The notes below the pieces were generated by a model. That model made no database searches, was not told the origin of the DNA, and was given only the letters and a program-made list of their open reading frames with translations. DNA of 64,000 bases from Kordia sp964351775 (GTDB taxonomy: Bacteria; Bacteroidota; Bacteroidia; Flavobacteriales; Flavobacteriaceae), in NCBI GenBank assembly GCA_964351775.1, contig CAYGPQ010000004.1, forward strand, positions 16,131-80,130, given 5' to 3'. Positions 40,747 to 49,517 of this stretch are shown here, piece after piece. The translations under genes and the position numbers were made by a program. How positions within the stretch are numbered: the stretch's first letter is position 1; every line of letters begins with the position of its first letter.

Positions 40747-41618
40747 AATAATGTTTGTGTTGTTTTCTTTTTAATTTTAAACCAAAAAAATAAAGCAGTG
40801 ATTAACCAAAGTGTTGTCCAGATAAAATCATTTATAGGACGATTTAAAGAAGATGCTGTAAAAGCTGTATTTGAAACATCCGCACTGATATTGAGCGCAC
40901 CATGAAATAGGACAGCTATCCAAATGATGTTTTTTCTATTCATGGCAATTCCGAAAACGATAGAAAAAAGTGTGCATAGTAATGGCATTAAGATCAAACC
41001 GCCAATCATTGGATATTCGGGATAATTATGACCTAGTAAAATTGCTGGTAAATGCCATAATCCCCAAATAATACCAATGGCTATAAACCCTTTTAAGTTA
41101 TTATTGGGCGCCCATTTTTGCTGTAAATAACCACGCCAGCCATATTCTTCACCAAAGGCAAATAGCAAACTATACAACAATACTCCAATGAAGTAGGAGA
41201 GTGCATAGTTTCCAATAAACGCATACCAAGGCTGCGGAGCTGCACCAAAAATCATGGCGACGCCTTTAACGCTAATATTGCCATTTTGCATGGAAATAAA
41301 ACCTTCTTTAAGTTCAGCCGCATTAAAAAGTAGTGTGAGAACTAGCGTTGAAAGTTCTATTAAAAGTGGGATAAAAGCCGCAAATACTAACCATTTCCAG
41401 TCTTTTAACGGATTCCAAAAAACTCCTTTAAAGAGTCCTTCTTTATAATACAAACGCATGATGATTGCCGCTATTGCTGGAATCCACATGAGCAATAATG
41501 TCCAAGAAGAATCACTTGAATCGTCATTGATAATAAAATAATAGGGAATACTGGAAAGCAGTATGACTAACACACAAAATTGCCAACCTTTTTTGTGTAA
41601 ATTGAAATTTGATTTCAT
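40743..41618 (-). CDS. CPBP family intramembrane glutamic protease
   Basis: Polytopic membrane protease of the CAAX-processing and bacteriocin-processing type. Motif 1 is AFGEEYGWRGYLQ (the EExxxR pair). Motif 2 is IIWGLWHLPAILLG with its His, and motif 3 is LFHGALNI with the third His. Seven or eight hydrophobic helices are visible. The open frame begins at 41654, but the ATG at 41618 (MKSNFNLHKKGWQF) places the first helix next to the start, so I use it. It overlaps the ankyrin gene and may process an exported protein. Confidence 0.88.
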   Translation of the reverse strand: MKSNFNLHKKGWQFCVLVILLSSIPYYFIINDDSSDSSWTLLLMWIPAIAAIIMRLYYKEGLFKGVFWNPLKDWKWLVFAAFIPLLIELSTLVLTLLFNAAELKEGFISMQNGNISVKGVAMIFGAAPQPWYAFIGNYALSYFIGVLLYSLLFAFGEEYGWRGYLQQKWAPNNNLKGFIAIGIIWGLWHLPAILLGHNYPEYPMIGGLILMPLLCTLFSIVFGIAMNRKNIIWIAVLFHGALNISADVSNTAFTASSLNRPINDFIWTTLWLITALFFWFKIKKKTTQTLL

Positions 41619-41712
41619 AAAAAGATGATTGATGAATGAAGGTTCAAATGTCAAATCATTTCTATGAAAATGGGCAAAAAAGCCACTTAATTTCGTTAAA
41701 ATTAATTATTAT

Positions 41713-42765
41713 TTACAGATTATTTTCTTTCCGAAATTTGGAAGGCGTTGTGTTTGTGAACTTTGCAAATGCTTTGTAAAACGTAACTTTATTGTTAAAT
41801 CCGGCTTCTTCTGCAATCGCTTCAATTTTGTAATGTTGGAATTTTTTGTCTTTAAGTAATTTTTTGGCAAAAGTAATGCGATGTTTGTTTACATAATCAT
41901 TGAAATTTTCGTGAAAATGTTCTGAAAATGTTCGGGAAATGTATTGTGATTTTGTTTGTAGTTTTTCTGCTAAATCGTCAACTGACAAATTGTTTTGTAG
42001 GTAACTTTTTTCTTCCGAAAATAATTTTTCAAGCTGTTGCTGAATCGTTTTCATTTCGTGAATACTCAAACTTGAAGTTTGATATTTTGCTTTGATTGTT
42101 TTAAAGAATTTCGGATCACGATATAATACAAAGGCAATTGTAAACACGAAAATATTTGAAAATAAATAATACCATTTAAAATCGAGCCAGCTATTTGCAA
42201 AAAGCGTGAATAATGAAATGACAATGTTAGCAGCAATAAAAATTAAGCCAATTCCCGAAAGGTAAAAGAAAACATTTGTACTAAGTTTTGTTTTGTGTTT
42301 TCTAACAAAAAAAATTAGAAATATAGCATAAGCTAATTGATGCAATGCCCGAAAATAGTTAGCTGGCATAATACGTTCCATAAAAAAAATCATGTCGTTT
42401 GACAGTTCTATTTTGCGTTCAAATGATTCAAATGTATAATCGATCAACATTAAATTTATAAGGATTAAAGGAATTAAATGCAAGGCGTCTTTAAGGTGTA
42501 ATTTTATCTCTGGTTTTATAGTGGCTCTAAAATGAAGCCATAATAATGGACCATACAAAACACCAACAGAATGATAGAAAAAACCTAAAATTTCTGGAAC
42601 AGCATATTTAAGTGCTGTAGTTCCATAGATAAAATAACAAATTTCTACACTGAACAATAGTGCATAAATAGCTAATGATCTATTTTTTAATTCATTTTGG
42701 TAGAAAAATAATCCGCCAGCAGTAAATATTGTAAATAAAGCCTGAATGAAAAGTGCTAAATACAA
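41713..42765 (-). CDS. AraC family transcriptional regulator with a membrane sensor domain
   Basis: The N-terminal 230 residues hold about seven hydrophobic helices (for example LALFIQALFTIFTAGGLFFY and VLYGPLLWLHF). The C-terminal 100 residues form the double helix-turn-helix (ENLSV-like LSVDDLAEKLQTKSQYISRT, then IEAIAEEAGFNNKVTFYKAF). The start codon is a TTG because no ATG precedes the first helix in frame; an upstream stop limits other options. It is divergent from the following lipoprotein gene, with a gap of about 107 bp, and may regulate it. Confidence 0.86.
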   Translation of the reverse strand: MYLALFIQALFTIFTAGGLFFYQNELKNRSLAIYALLFSVEICYFIYGTTALKYAVPEILGFFYHSVGVLYGPLLWLHFRATIKPEIKLHLKDALHLIPLILINLMLIDYTFESFERKIELSNDMIFFMERIMPANYFRALHQLAYAIFLIFFVRKHKTKLSTNVFFYLSGIGLIFIAANIVISLFTLFANSWLDFKWYYLFSNIFVFTIAFVLYRDPKFFKTIKAKYQTSSLSIHEMKTIQQQLEKLFSEEKSYLQNNLSVDDLAEKLQTKSQYISRTFSEHFHENFNDYVNKHRITFAKKLLKDKKFQHYKIEAIAEEAGFNNKVTFYKAFAKFTNTTPSKFRKENNL

Positions 42766-42872
42766 AGTTGAATTTTTTATGGTTTAAATTTACTATTTTG
42801 ATTTTGAATTTTTCGACTAAGAATACTAAAAAAATCAATATCTTGGATCACTTCAAAAAATCATCATCATAT

Positions 42873-43760
42873 ATGAAAACAAAATTACTAGCTTTTATTT
42901 GTGCAATTTTCTTAATTGTTGCTTGTGGCAACGATCAAAAGAAAACAGCATCCCCTACAGAAAACTCAGAAACTCCAAAAGTGGATATGCCAAAACCTAT
43001 AACAGTAGAAGATAAAATTGCTGGAATTAAAGAAAATTATGCTAAAGTAGAAGATCAAATAAAATCATTAGAAAAGAAAACAGCAACCATAGATGAAGGT
43101 GGTTGGCATGCAGAATTAGAAGGTTATTTTATGGATCATAAACCAGTGAAAATTAGTAAGTCAGAAGTAAGTGGTCATTGGTTTGGCAAAACTTCGTATT
43201 ATTTTGACAATGGAAAGTTGTTTTTTGTATTTCAGCAAGAATCCGGCGAAGCTTCTTTACACGGACCGTATACGGACAAAGAAGTTCGCATCTATATTTA
43301 TGATAATGTGCTAATTAGAGTTTTAGAAAAAGAAAAAACGGTTGCTGATATTGAAGATATGGAATTGTCAAAAGTTAAAAATATTGACGTAACCGAGCAA
43401 TGGAAAACAAAAACGAATGTTGTTTCAACCTATATAAAAGTTGCGCAAGAGAGTAGTGCAAAGCTTTTGGCAAACAAAAAAGTAGGCTTAGACAATGGAC
43501 GTTGGATTAGTAAGGACGATGCAAATTCTGGAATTGAAATCAAAGATGGAAAATTTATCATGTTTTATAAAGGTTCAGAAATAAGTCCAAATGATAGCTA
43601 CAATTACGAATTAACAGAACATGAAGGTGTTGAATATTTAACATTAGCAAATACTGCTGGAGACGAACTAAAATATGCCATCTTAGAATATGCTGAAGAC
43701 ATTTTTATTCTGAGCTATTTGGCACGCGGAAACACACTTACATATACCAAAGAGAAGTAG
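42873..43760 (+). CDS. Lipoprotein of unknown function, 295 aa
   Basis: A lipoprotein signal MKTKLLAFICAIFLIVAC with the lipobox IVAC. The mature protein starts with a Thr/Pro/Lys-rich linker (SPTENSETPKVDMPKP), continues with a helix that could coil (EDKIAGIKENYAKVEDQIKS), and ends in two beta-rich parts. Those are ASLHGPYTDKEVRIYIYDNV and a Lipocalin-like end WISKDDANSGIEIKDGKFIM. The open frame begins at 42753 but overlaps the AraC gene's start; the ATG at 42873 begins the signal peptide exactly. No family was recognised. Confidence 0.8.
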   Translation: MKTKLLAFICAIFLIVACGNDQKKTASPTENSETPKVDMPKPITVEDKIAGIKENYAKVEDQIKSLEKKTATIDEGGWHAELEGYFMDHKPVKISKSEVSGHWFGKTSYYFDNGKLFFVFQQESGEASLHGPYTDKEVRIYIYDNVLIRVLEKEKTVADIEDMELSKVKNIDVTEQWKTKTNVVSTYIKVAQESSAKLLANKKVGLDNGRWISKDDANSGIEIKDGKFIMFYKGSEISPNDSYNYELTEHEGVEYLTLANTAGDELKYAILEYAEDIFILSYLARGNTLTYTKEK

Positions 43761-43776
43761 TTTTTAATCTAACAAT

Positions 43777-43857
43777 CACTGTTGTCCGATAAACGATTCA
43801 AGATCGCTGCGCTGTTAGAGTATAGAATAAAGACAGAATCGTAACTATTAGAAAAGC
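43777..43857. repeat. Dispersed intergenic repeat, copy B
   Basis: Second copy of the repeat found at 37784-37860, ending 8 bp before the next gene. Shared blocks include GATTCAAGA and CGCTGCGCTGTTA. Confidence 0.75.
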
Positions 43858-43864
43858 ACAAAAT

Positions 43865-44362
43865 ATGGTCATCAATTCAGAAGCATTCACACCCAACAAG
43901 TTCATCAAAACATTATCCATCATTCATTTTGCATTGCTATTGGGATTGCTGGTATTTGGAGGGTTTACAATATTCCAACTAGATAGTGGCATAACGCCAG
44001 CATTTGATCCCAGCGATATACTACTTTTGATATATCCTGTGATTGTGATTAGTGTTCTTGTGGCGAGTAAGCTAATTTTTAAGTATCTGTTGGCTTTCGC
44101 AGAAAAGCGAACAGATTTAAAGTCAAAATTGATGAGTTATCAAACGGCACTAATTATAAAATTTGCGTTGATAGAAGGTCCTGCAATTTTAGGAATTGTG
44201 TTATCAATGATTACGGGAAATACTGCTTATATTGCGATTGCAAGTGTGTTGATTATTTACTTTTTAATGCAAAAACCTACAGCGAATAAGATTGAAAGCG
44301 ATCTCAATTTACGTGGAGAACACAGAAATCAGTTTCATCGGTATGATGAGGTTATTGAGTAA
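43865..44362 (+). CDS. Small membrane protein, 165 aa
   Basis: Four hydrophobic helices are visible (IIHFALLLGLLVFGGFTIF, ILLLIYPVIVISVLVASKLI, IIKFALIEGPAILGIVLSMI and AIASVLIIYFLM). It ends in a short cytosolic tail with EHRNQFHRYDEVIE. I do not recognise a named family, although the layout resembles small Bacteroidota membrane proteins. The gene is convergent with the histidine kinase gene, 5 bp between stops. A copy of the dispersed repeat sits directly before its start. Confidence 0.75.
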   Translation: MVINSEAFTPNKFIKTLSIIHFALLLGLLVFGGFTIFQLDSGITPAFDPSDILLLIYPVIVISVLVASKLIFKYLLAFAEKRTDLKSKLMSYQTALIIKFALIEGPAILGIVLSMITGNTAYIAIASVLIIYFLMQKPTANKIESDLNLRGEHRNQFHRYDEVIE

Positions 44363-44367
44363 TTTTT

Positions 44368-45705
44368 TTACACTTCCGAAGTATTGTCAAAGCTCAATGT
44401 AAACGTAGTTAAACCATTTTCAGATTTGAAGTAAATAGTTCCGTCGTGCGCTTCTACAATACTTTTGGTTAAGGTCAATCCAATACCGGAACCATCTTTT
44501 CGTGTGGTAAAATACGGAATGAATATGTTGTTTTTTATTTTTTGAGAAATGCCAATTCCATTATCGGAAATGGTTACATGTACACGATTTGTATTGGTCG
44601 TTATATGAATGCTAATCGTAGGATTTTCAACATCTTTGAGCGCATACATACAATTAGAAATCAGGTTGATGATGACTTGTTCCAATTGTTGTTTATCAGC
44701 TAATAATTGTACGTTTTCTTCGTGTTGAAAGTTAAGGTTGATTTTATTTTCTTTGAATTCTTGCGCAAACAACTCCAACGTATTTCTGATCGTTTCGGAG
44801 AAGTCAATCAGTGTTTTTTCCGGCAACGGTAATTCAGATAATTGCCGATACGTACTCACAAAAGTATTCAAATGTGACGATCGTTTCTTGATAATTTGCA
44901 ACCCTTTCGATAATTCTTCTAAGGTATCTTCATCAGGTTCATCTTGTAAAAGTGAATCTAAATTTTCAGCCAAACTGCTAATCGGAGTAATCGTGTTGAT
45001 GATTTCATGCGACATCACCGTCATTAATTTATACCACGATTCCTTCTCTTTCTTATCAATTAATTGTTGAATGGTTTCCATGGTCACCATCAAATATTCG
45101 TATTCGTTGGTATAGGTGACGGAAGTTTTTAAGAAAAAAGATTCCAATTGTTCATTTACCGTCAATGAAATGGTATGTTTTACACGTTTCCATTGTGGCG
45201 CGTCAATGATATCCACTAATGGCGTGATTTTATCTTTTAGCAACGCCCATTTGTAAAACTTCGGAATTTTGAAGAAATCTACAAAAGCTTTGTTCAGTTG
45301 AAACACTTCAATGTGTCCGTTTGTATCTTTTCGGAGTATCAAAACGCCAATAGTCAAACTCTCAATAATATTGGTAAATATGACTTGTTCCGAAGTATGT
45401 TGCTGACTTTTGAGTCTATATTTTTGTTGTAAATCGGCGGTTTTTGCATGCAGACTAATGGTTCTTTTTTCTGCAGAAATTGTATTGGAAAAATCATCGT
45501 GCAGTAAACAATCAATCGTTTTTTCGACATCTACAAAAAGTTTTTTTAAATAATCAATACACAAAAAAGCTTGAAAAAGAAGGACAAGTGTAAAACCAAA
45601 TGCGTTGATGAGAAAACCTTGTTGAAAAAAGTAAAAGATTAAAATAGCGTTGAGCGAAATGAGGAAAATACGAATGCTCAGTTGTATGTATACTTTTTTG
45701 CCCAT
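44368..45705 (-). CDS. Sensor histidine kinase, NtrB/NtrY-like
   Basis: Two N-terminal membrane helices (IRIFLISLNAILIFYFFQQG and FGFTLVLLFQAFLCIDYL) precede a PAS-like sensing part. The HisKA helix carries the phospho-acceptor in MSHEIINTITPISSLAENL (about residue 232). The ATPase domain holds ISNCMYALKDV, ISDNGIGISQ and GSGIGLTLTKSIVEAHDG. It overlaps the sigma-54 activator gene by one base (TAATG), so the pair is coupled and probably regulates the exporter across the divergent region. The signal sensed is unknown. Confidence 0.93.
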   Translation of the reverse strand: MGKKVYIQLSIRIFLISLNAILIFYFFQQGFLINAFGFTLVLLFQAFLCIDYLKKLFVDVEKTIDCLLHDDFSNTISAEKRTISLHAKTADLQQKYRLKSQQHTSEQVIFTNIIESLTIGVLILRKDTNGHIEVFQLNKAFVDFFKIPKFYKWALLKDKITPLVDIIDAPQWKRVKHTISLTVNEQLESFFLKTSVTYTNEYEYLMVTMETIQQLIDKKEKESWYKLMTVMSHEIINTITPISSLAENLDSLLQDEPDEDTLEELSKGLQIIKKRSSHLNTFVSTYRQLSELPLPEKTLIDFSETIRNTLELFAQEFKENKINLNFQHEENVQLLADKQQLEQVIINLISNCMYALKDVENPTISIHITTNTNRVHVTISDNGIGISQKIKNNIFIPYFTTRKDGSGIGLTLTKSIVEAHDGTIYFKSENGLTTFTLSFDNTSEV

Positions 45706-47075
45706 TAGAGTTGGTGTTTTTCTAAGCGTCTGTACAATGCGGCGCGCGTGAGTCCTAAATCTTTGGCTGCTTTGGAAATATTTCCTTGGTGTTTGTCTAA
45801 TGCTTGCTGAATCAATATTTTTTCGGTTTCCTCTAAATTAAGCGTTACCGGCGTATTTGTCACTATTTTACGGGAAGAAAAATGTAAATCTTCGGGTTCA
45901 ATACTTGTATTTTCTGTGATAATGACGGCGCGTTCTATCATATGTTCTAATTCGCGAATGTTTCCAGGGAAATTGTAATTTTTCAATGCTGAAATGGCAT
46001 TGCTAGAGATCGATGAAAGCTGTTTTCGATACCGTTGATTCAACTTTTTCAGGAAATGAGTTGCCAACACTTCTACATCTTCTTTGCGTTCACGCAATGG
46101 CGGTAATTGCAATTCAATGGTATTAATTCTGAATAATAAATCTTGTCGAAAGGTTTGATCATTCACCATTTCATGAATGGGTGCATTCGTGGCACAAATA
46201 ATTCTGGTATCAATACTGCGTTCAGTTCCTTCGCCCAAACGCGTGACTTTTCTATTTTGAATTACCGTGAGTAATTTTGACTGCAAATGCAGTGATAAGT
46301 TGCCAATTTCATCCAAAAAAATCGTTCCGCCTGCGGCTAATTCAAAACGTCCGAGCGTATCTTTTTGCGCATCTGTAAACGCACCTTTGGCATATCCGAA
46401 CAATTCACTTTCAAATAAATTTTCGTTCAACGCGCCTAAATCCACATGAATAAACGGATGATTTTTACGATTGGACTGCAAATGAATTTCTTTCGCAAAG
46501 ACATACTTTCCGGTTCCGTTTTCACCTAAAATCAAGACATTTGCGTCTGTTGGTGCTACTTTTTGCACCAAATTGATCGCTTTTTTCATCGCTGCCGAAT
46601 TTCCAATAATATGTTCGGTTTGCTGATGAAAATCTTTATCGAGCTGTTCTTGAACCGTTTCTAGCTGTGTTGTTTTACGTTTCGATCGTGCCAATTCTAC
46701 ACCGGCATTTACAATGCTATACAATTTTTCGGTGTTCCAAGGTTTCAAGATAAAATCGGTGGCGCCTTGCTTGATGGCTTCTACCGCTAAATGCACACTT
46801 CCAAAAGCAGTCATGAGAATTACTGTTGTTTCCGGACTGATTTCTTTGATGCGTTGCAACCAATACAAACCTTCTTTTCCGTCTTCAAAACCAATGCGGT
46901 AATTCATATCGAGCAGCACCACATCAAAGGTTTGTTCCGTGAGGTGATTGCCAATCTTTTTAGGATTATTTGTCGTGATGATTTCTGTGAAATATTTCTT
47001 TAAGCTAATACGTGCTGAAAATAAAATATCGTCGTCGTCGTCAACAATTAATATGGAAGCTTCTTTCTTTCTCAT
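45705..47075 (-). CDS. Sigma-54-dependent response regulator, NtrC family
   Basis: Receiver domain with SILIVDDDDDILFSARISLK and the phospho-Asp in VVLLDMNYRIG. The AAA+ domain has the Walker A LILGENGTGKYVFAKEIH, the sigma-54 contact loop in the form GAFTDAQKDTLGRFE (usual GAFTGA), and Walker B GGTIFLDEIG. The C-terminal Fis-type helix-turn-helix is GNISKAAKDLGLTRAALYRR. The open frame begins at 47132; the ATG at 47075 (MRKKEASILIV) is the better start because the upstream part would enter the AT-rich shared regulatory region. It is divergent from the adaptor gene, which has a -24/-12 promoter. Confidence 0.93.
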   Translation of the reverse strand: MRKKEASILIVDDDDDILFSARISLKKYFTEIITTNNPKKIGNHLTEQTFDVVLLDMNYRIGFEDGKEGLYWLQRIKEISPETTVILMTAFGSVHLAVEAIKQGATDFILKPWNTEKLYSIVNAGVELARSKRKTTQLETVQEQLDKDFHQQTEHIIGNSAAMKKAINLVQKVAPTDANVLILGENGTGKYVFAKEIHLQSNRKNHPFIHVDLGALNENLFESELFGYAKGAFTDAQKDTLGRFELAAGGTIFLDEIGNLSLHLQSKLLTVIQNRKVTRLGEGTERSIDTRIICATNAPIHEMVNDQTFRQDLLFRINTIELQLPPLRERKEDVEVLATHFLKKLNQRYRKQLSSISSNAISALKNYNFPGNIRELEHMIERAVIITENTSIEPEDLHFSSRKIVTNTPVTLNLEETEKILIQQALDKHQGNISKAAKDLGLTRAALYRRLEKHQL

Positions 47076-47104
47076 GGTACATAGATAGTCAGATGTTTGA
47101 TAAT

Positions 47105-47131
47105 GAACAAAAAAATGTTCGAAAATGAACA
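47105..47131. promoter_or_regulatory. Three alternating GAACA/TGTTC half-sites
   Basis: GAACA, TGTTC and GAACA start at 47105, 47116 and 47127, exactly 11 bp apart. They lie between the divergent activator and adaptor genes and are a candidate binding site. Confidence 0.45.
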
Positions 47132-47154
47132 CTTTAAAAATCGAATTAAATCAT

Positions 47155-47177
47155 AAAATATTGATTATCAGTATTTT
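47155..47177. promoter_or_regulatory. Imperfect palindrome AAAATA-n-TGAT-n-ATCA-n-TATTTT
   Basis: A 23-bp near-palindrome is centred about 55 bp upstream of the inferred transcription start of the adaptor gene. It is a candidate enhancer site for the neighbouring activator. Confidence 0.45.
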
Positions 47178-47194
47178 GAATATTTATTATTTCA

Positions 47195-47209
47195 TGGCAC
47201 AAGAATGGC
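47195..47209 (+). promoter_or_regulatory. Sigma-54 promoter (TGGCAC-N5-TGGC)
   Basis: GG (-25/-24) and GC (-13/-12) are 12 bp apart. This predicts a start near 47221. The only mismatch to TTGC is the first T-to-G change inside the -12 part. Confidence 0.8.
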
Positions 47210-47240
47210 GTTCTACTTAACAGACAAAATAAGTAAAACG

Positions 47241-48485
47241 ATGGATAAGCAATTACAACCTAAAAATAAAAAAACAAAACGCATGCTACTTTGGGGAATT
47301 CCGGCAGTACTTTTAGTGGGAGTTATTTTTATGAATGCTACTCGAAAAAAGCAAGTAAATTTAAACAAAGAAACCATTTCAATCAAAGAAGTAATTAAAG
47401 GTGATTTTGAAGATGTATTGTTGTTTAATAGTACCATTGAACCTAAAACTTCGGTGTTTATCAATGTCATTCAAGGCGGATCGGTTTCGGAAGTATTTGT
47501 AGAAAGTGGTCAAATTGTAAAAAAAGGAACGCCTTTATTGCGCGTGTACAATCCGAATGCAGAATTGAATTATTTGACGCAAGAAACGGCGATCGTAGAA
47601 CAAATTAATAATTTGAGGAACATTCGCGTGAGCATCAAAAATCAACAACTAAATTTAGACGAACAATTATTAAATATTGACAACGCGTATAAAAATGCGG
47701 AACGTCAGTATGCAATTGATAAGCGTTTGCATCAAAAAGAAATCATTGCGAAGAATACATTTTTAACCTCGGAGCAGGAATATAAGTTTCAAAAAGAACG
47801 CAACGAAGTCATCAAAACAAAAGTGTCTAACGAAAAAAGAGATCGGAATGTCCAATTTGCAGGGATCAATGCGTCTGTGTTGAAGATGGAAGAAAGTTTA
47901 GAATTACTTCGCAAAAACAAAGAAAATTTTATTTTGAAAGCGCCCGTTGATGGGTTGGTATCTTCTTTCAATCCGACCTTGGGACAAAATTACAATCAAG
48001 GAGAAAATATTGGAAAAATTGATGTGCTCGACGGGTATAAATTAGTGGCTAAAGTGGATGAATATTATATTTCAAAGGTTCGAGAAGATATTAAAGGAAC
48101 TGTCACTGTAGATGATCAGAAATTACCAATTCGACTTTCAAAAATTTATCCTGAGATTGTAAAAGGAGGTTTTCTGGTAGAGTTACAATTTGAAAATGAT
48201 TCCGTTCCATCAACAGTCAGACGTGGAATGTCATTGAAAAGCAAGATGTTTTTATCCAACAATAGCGAAGCATTATTACTGTCGAAAGGATTATTTTATC
48301 AAAGTACCAGTGGAAAATGGGTGTTTGTGTTAAATTCAGATAATAAAGCCGTCAAACGAACCGTGAAAATCGGACGCGAAAATCCTTTTTATTACGAAGT
48401 ATTGGAAGGTTTGCAAGTGGGCGATCGGGTCATTACATCGAGTTATGATAATTTTAAAGAAATGGAAGAACTAAATATTCAATAG
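47241..48485 (+). CDS. HlyD-type efflux periplasmic adaptor
   Basis: Membrane-fusion protein linking an inner-membrane exporter to the envelope. One anchor helix (RMLLWGIPAVLLVGVIFMN) is followed by lipoyl halves (VINVIQGGSVSEVFVESGQIV and ILKAPVDGLVSSFNPTLG) that flank a coiled-coil hairpin (about residues 100-220). A barrel and membrane-proximal domain end the protein. The reading frame is open from 47205, but the sigma-54 promoter lies across that region and would start transcription after it. The ATG at 47241 (MDKQLQPKNKK) is therefore the start. The ATPase and two permeases follow. Confidence 0.92.
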   Translation: MDKQLQPKNKKTKRMLLWGIPAVLLVGVIFMNATRKKQVNLNKETISIKEVIKGDFEDVLLFNSTIEPKTSVFINVIQGGSVSEVFVESGQIVKKGTPLLRVYNPNAELNYLTQETAIVEQINNLRNIRVSIKNQQLNLDEQLLNIDNAYKNAERQYAIDKRLHQKEIIAKNTFLTSEQEYKFQKERNEVIKTKVSNEKRDRNVQFAGINASVLKMEESLELLRKNKENFILKAPVDGLVSSFNPTLGQNYNQGENIGKIDVLDGYKLVAKVDEYYISKVREDIKGTVTVDDQKLPIRLSKIYPEIVKGGFLVELQFENDSVPSTVRRGMSLKSKMFLSNNSEALLLSKGLFYQSTSGKWVFVLNSDNKAVKRTVKIGRENPFYYEVLEGLQVGDRVITSSYDNFKEMEELNIQ

Positions 48486-48775
48486 CATGATTGTACTAGT
48501 ATTTATTATTTTGGAAAAGCTGTTTAGGTGGTTTTAAAGGAGACTTCTCGATACAAATTTGTTTCACAAATTGACTCGAAGTGACGCCTGATATTTCGAC
48601 AAACTCAGTGTAAACAAACAAACAAACAAACGAACAAACAAATATCGAATATCGAATAATGAACACCGAAATTTAAAATGTAAAAGTTTTAAGATAACAG
48701 ATAACACTTTGACAAGCTCAGTGTAAACAAATAAAGCATTAATTCAAAAAGCATCAATCAAAAAAATAAAAAGAC
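48486..48775. other. Intergenic region, 290 bp, full of simple repeats
   Basis: GACAAACTCAGTGTAAACAAA (48598-48618) and GACAAGCTCAGTGTAAACAAA (48711-48731) are 21-mers with one difference. Between them lie a CAAA-type tetramer run (48612-48642) and four heptamers of the TATCGAA/CACCGAA type (48643-48670). No clear promoter is seen, so the ATPase gene may depend on the upstream promoter. Confidence 0.8.
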
Positions 48776-49477
48776 ATGATTAAATTAACAGACTTATCAA
48801 AAATTTACAGAACAGAAGAAGTAGAAACTACCGCAATTCACCAATTGAATTTAACCGTAAAAGAAGGCGAATTCGTATCTATTATGGGAACTTCAGGTTG
48901 TGGGAAATCGACTTTATTAAATATCATCGGATTGCTCGATGCACCCAATTCAGGAAGTTATCTATTTGATGGCGAAGAAGTTGCAAAACATTCAGAAAAG
49001 CAACGTGCTTCGTTGCGCAAAGCAAACATTGGGTTTGTGTTTCAAAATTTCAATCTCATTGACGAACTTTCTGTGTATGAGAATATTGAGTTGCCATTAA
49101 TTTATAATAATGTAAAATCTTCCGAGCGTAAAGAACGCGTCACTGCCATTATGGAACGTATTGGAATTGCGCACAGAGCCAAGCATTTTCCGTTGCAATT
49201 ATCGGGTGGACAACAACAACGTGTTGCCGTTGCAAGAGCGTTGGTTACGAATCCAAAATTGATTTTGGCGGATGAGCCAACAGGAAATTTAGACAGTAAA
49301 AACGGAAATGAAGTCATGGAATTATTGACCGAATTGCACGCTTCTGGTTCCACAATTATCATGGTGACGCATTCTTCGTACGACGCGCAATTTTCGAGTA
49401 GAATTGTCATGATGAAAGATGGAGAAATTATTTCTGAGAAAACAAACACCCGTGATATTGACGTGTTAGTGCAGTAA
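48776..49477 (+). CDS. ABC transporter ATP-binding protein, MacB/LolD type
   Basis: Cytoplasmic ATPase of a tripartite exporter. Walker A is GTSGCGKST (residues 38-46), the Q-loop is VFQNFNLIDELSV, the signature is LSGGQQQRVAVARAL, Walker B is LILADEPTGNLDSKNG and the H-loop is VTHSSYDA. The 233-aa single-domain form fits MacB-like exporters where the permease is separate. Two permease genes of about 800 aa follow in the same direction, so it probably energises both. Confidence 0.94.
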   Translation: MIKLTDLSKIYRTEEVETTAIHQLNLTVKEGEFVSIMGTSGCGKSTLLNIIGLLDAPNSGSYLFDGEEVAKHSEKQRASLRKANIGFVFQNFNLIDELSVYENIELPLIYNNVKSSERKERVTAIMERIGIAHRAKHFPLQLSGGQQQRVAVARALVTNPKLILADEPTGNLDSKNGNEVMELLTELHASGSTIIMVTHSSYDAQFSSRIVMMKDGEIISEKTNTRDIDVLVQ

Positions 49478-49517
49478 CAAAAGATCAATCATTCATCAAT
49501 CAAAAAAAACGATTCAA

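Noticed and set aside
47205..47240. Earlier start for the adaptor gene
   Set aside because: The sigma-54 promoter overlaps this stretch and the predicted transcript begins near 47221, after it.
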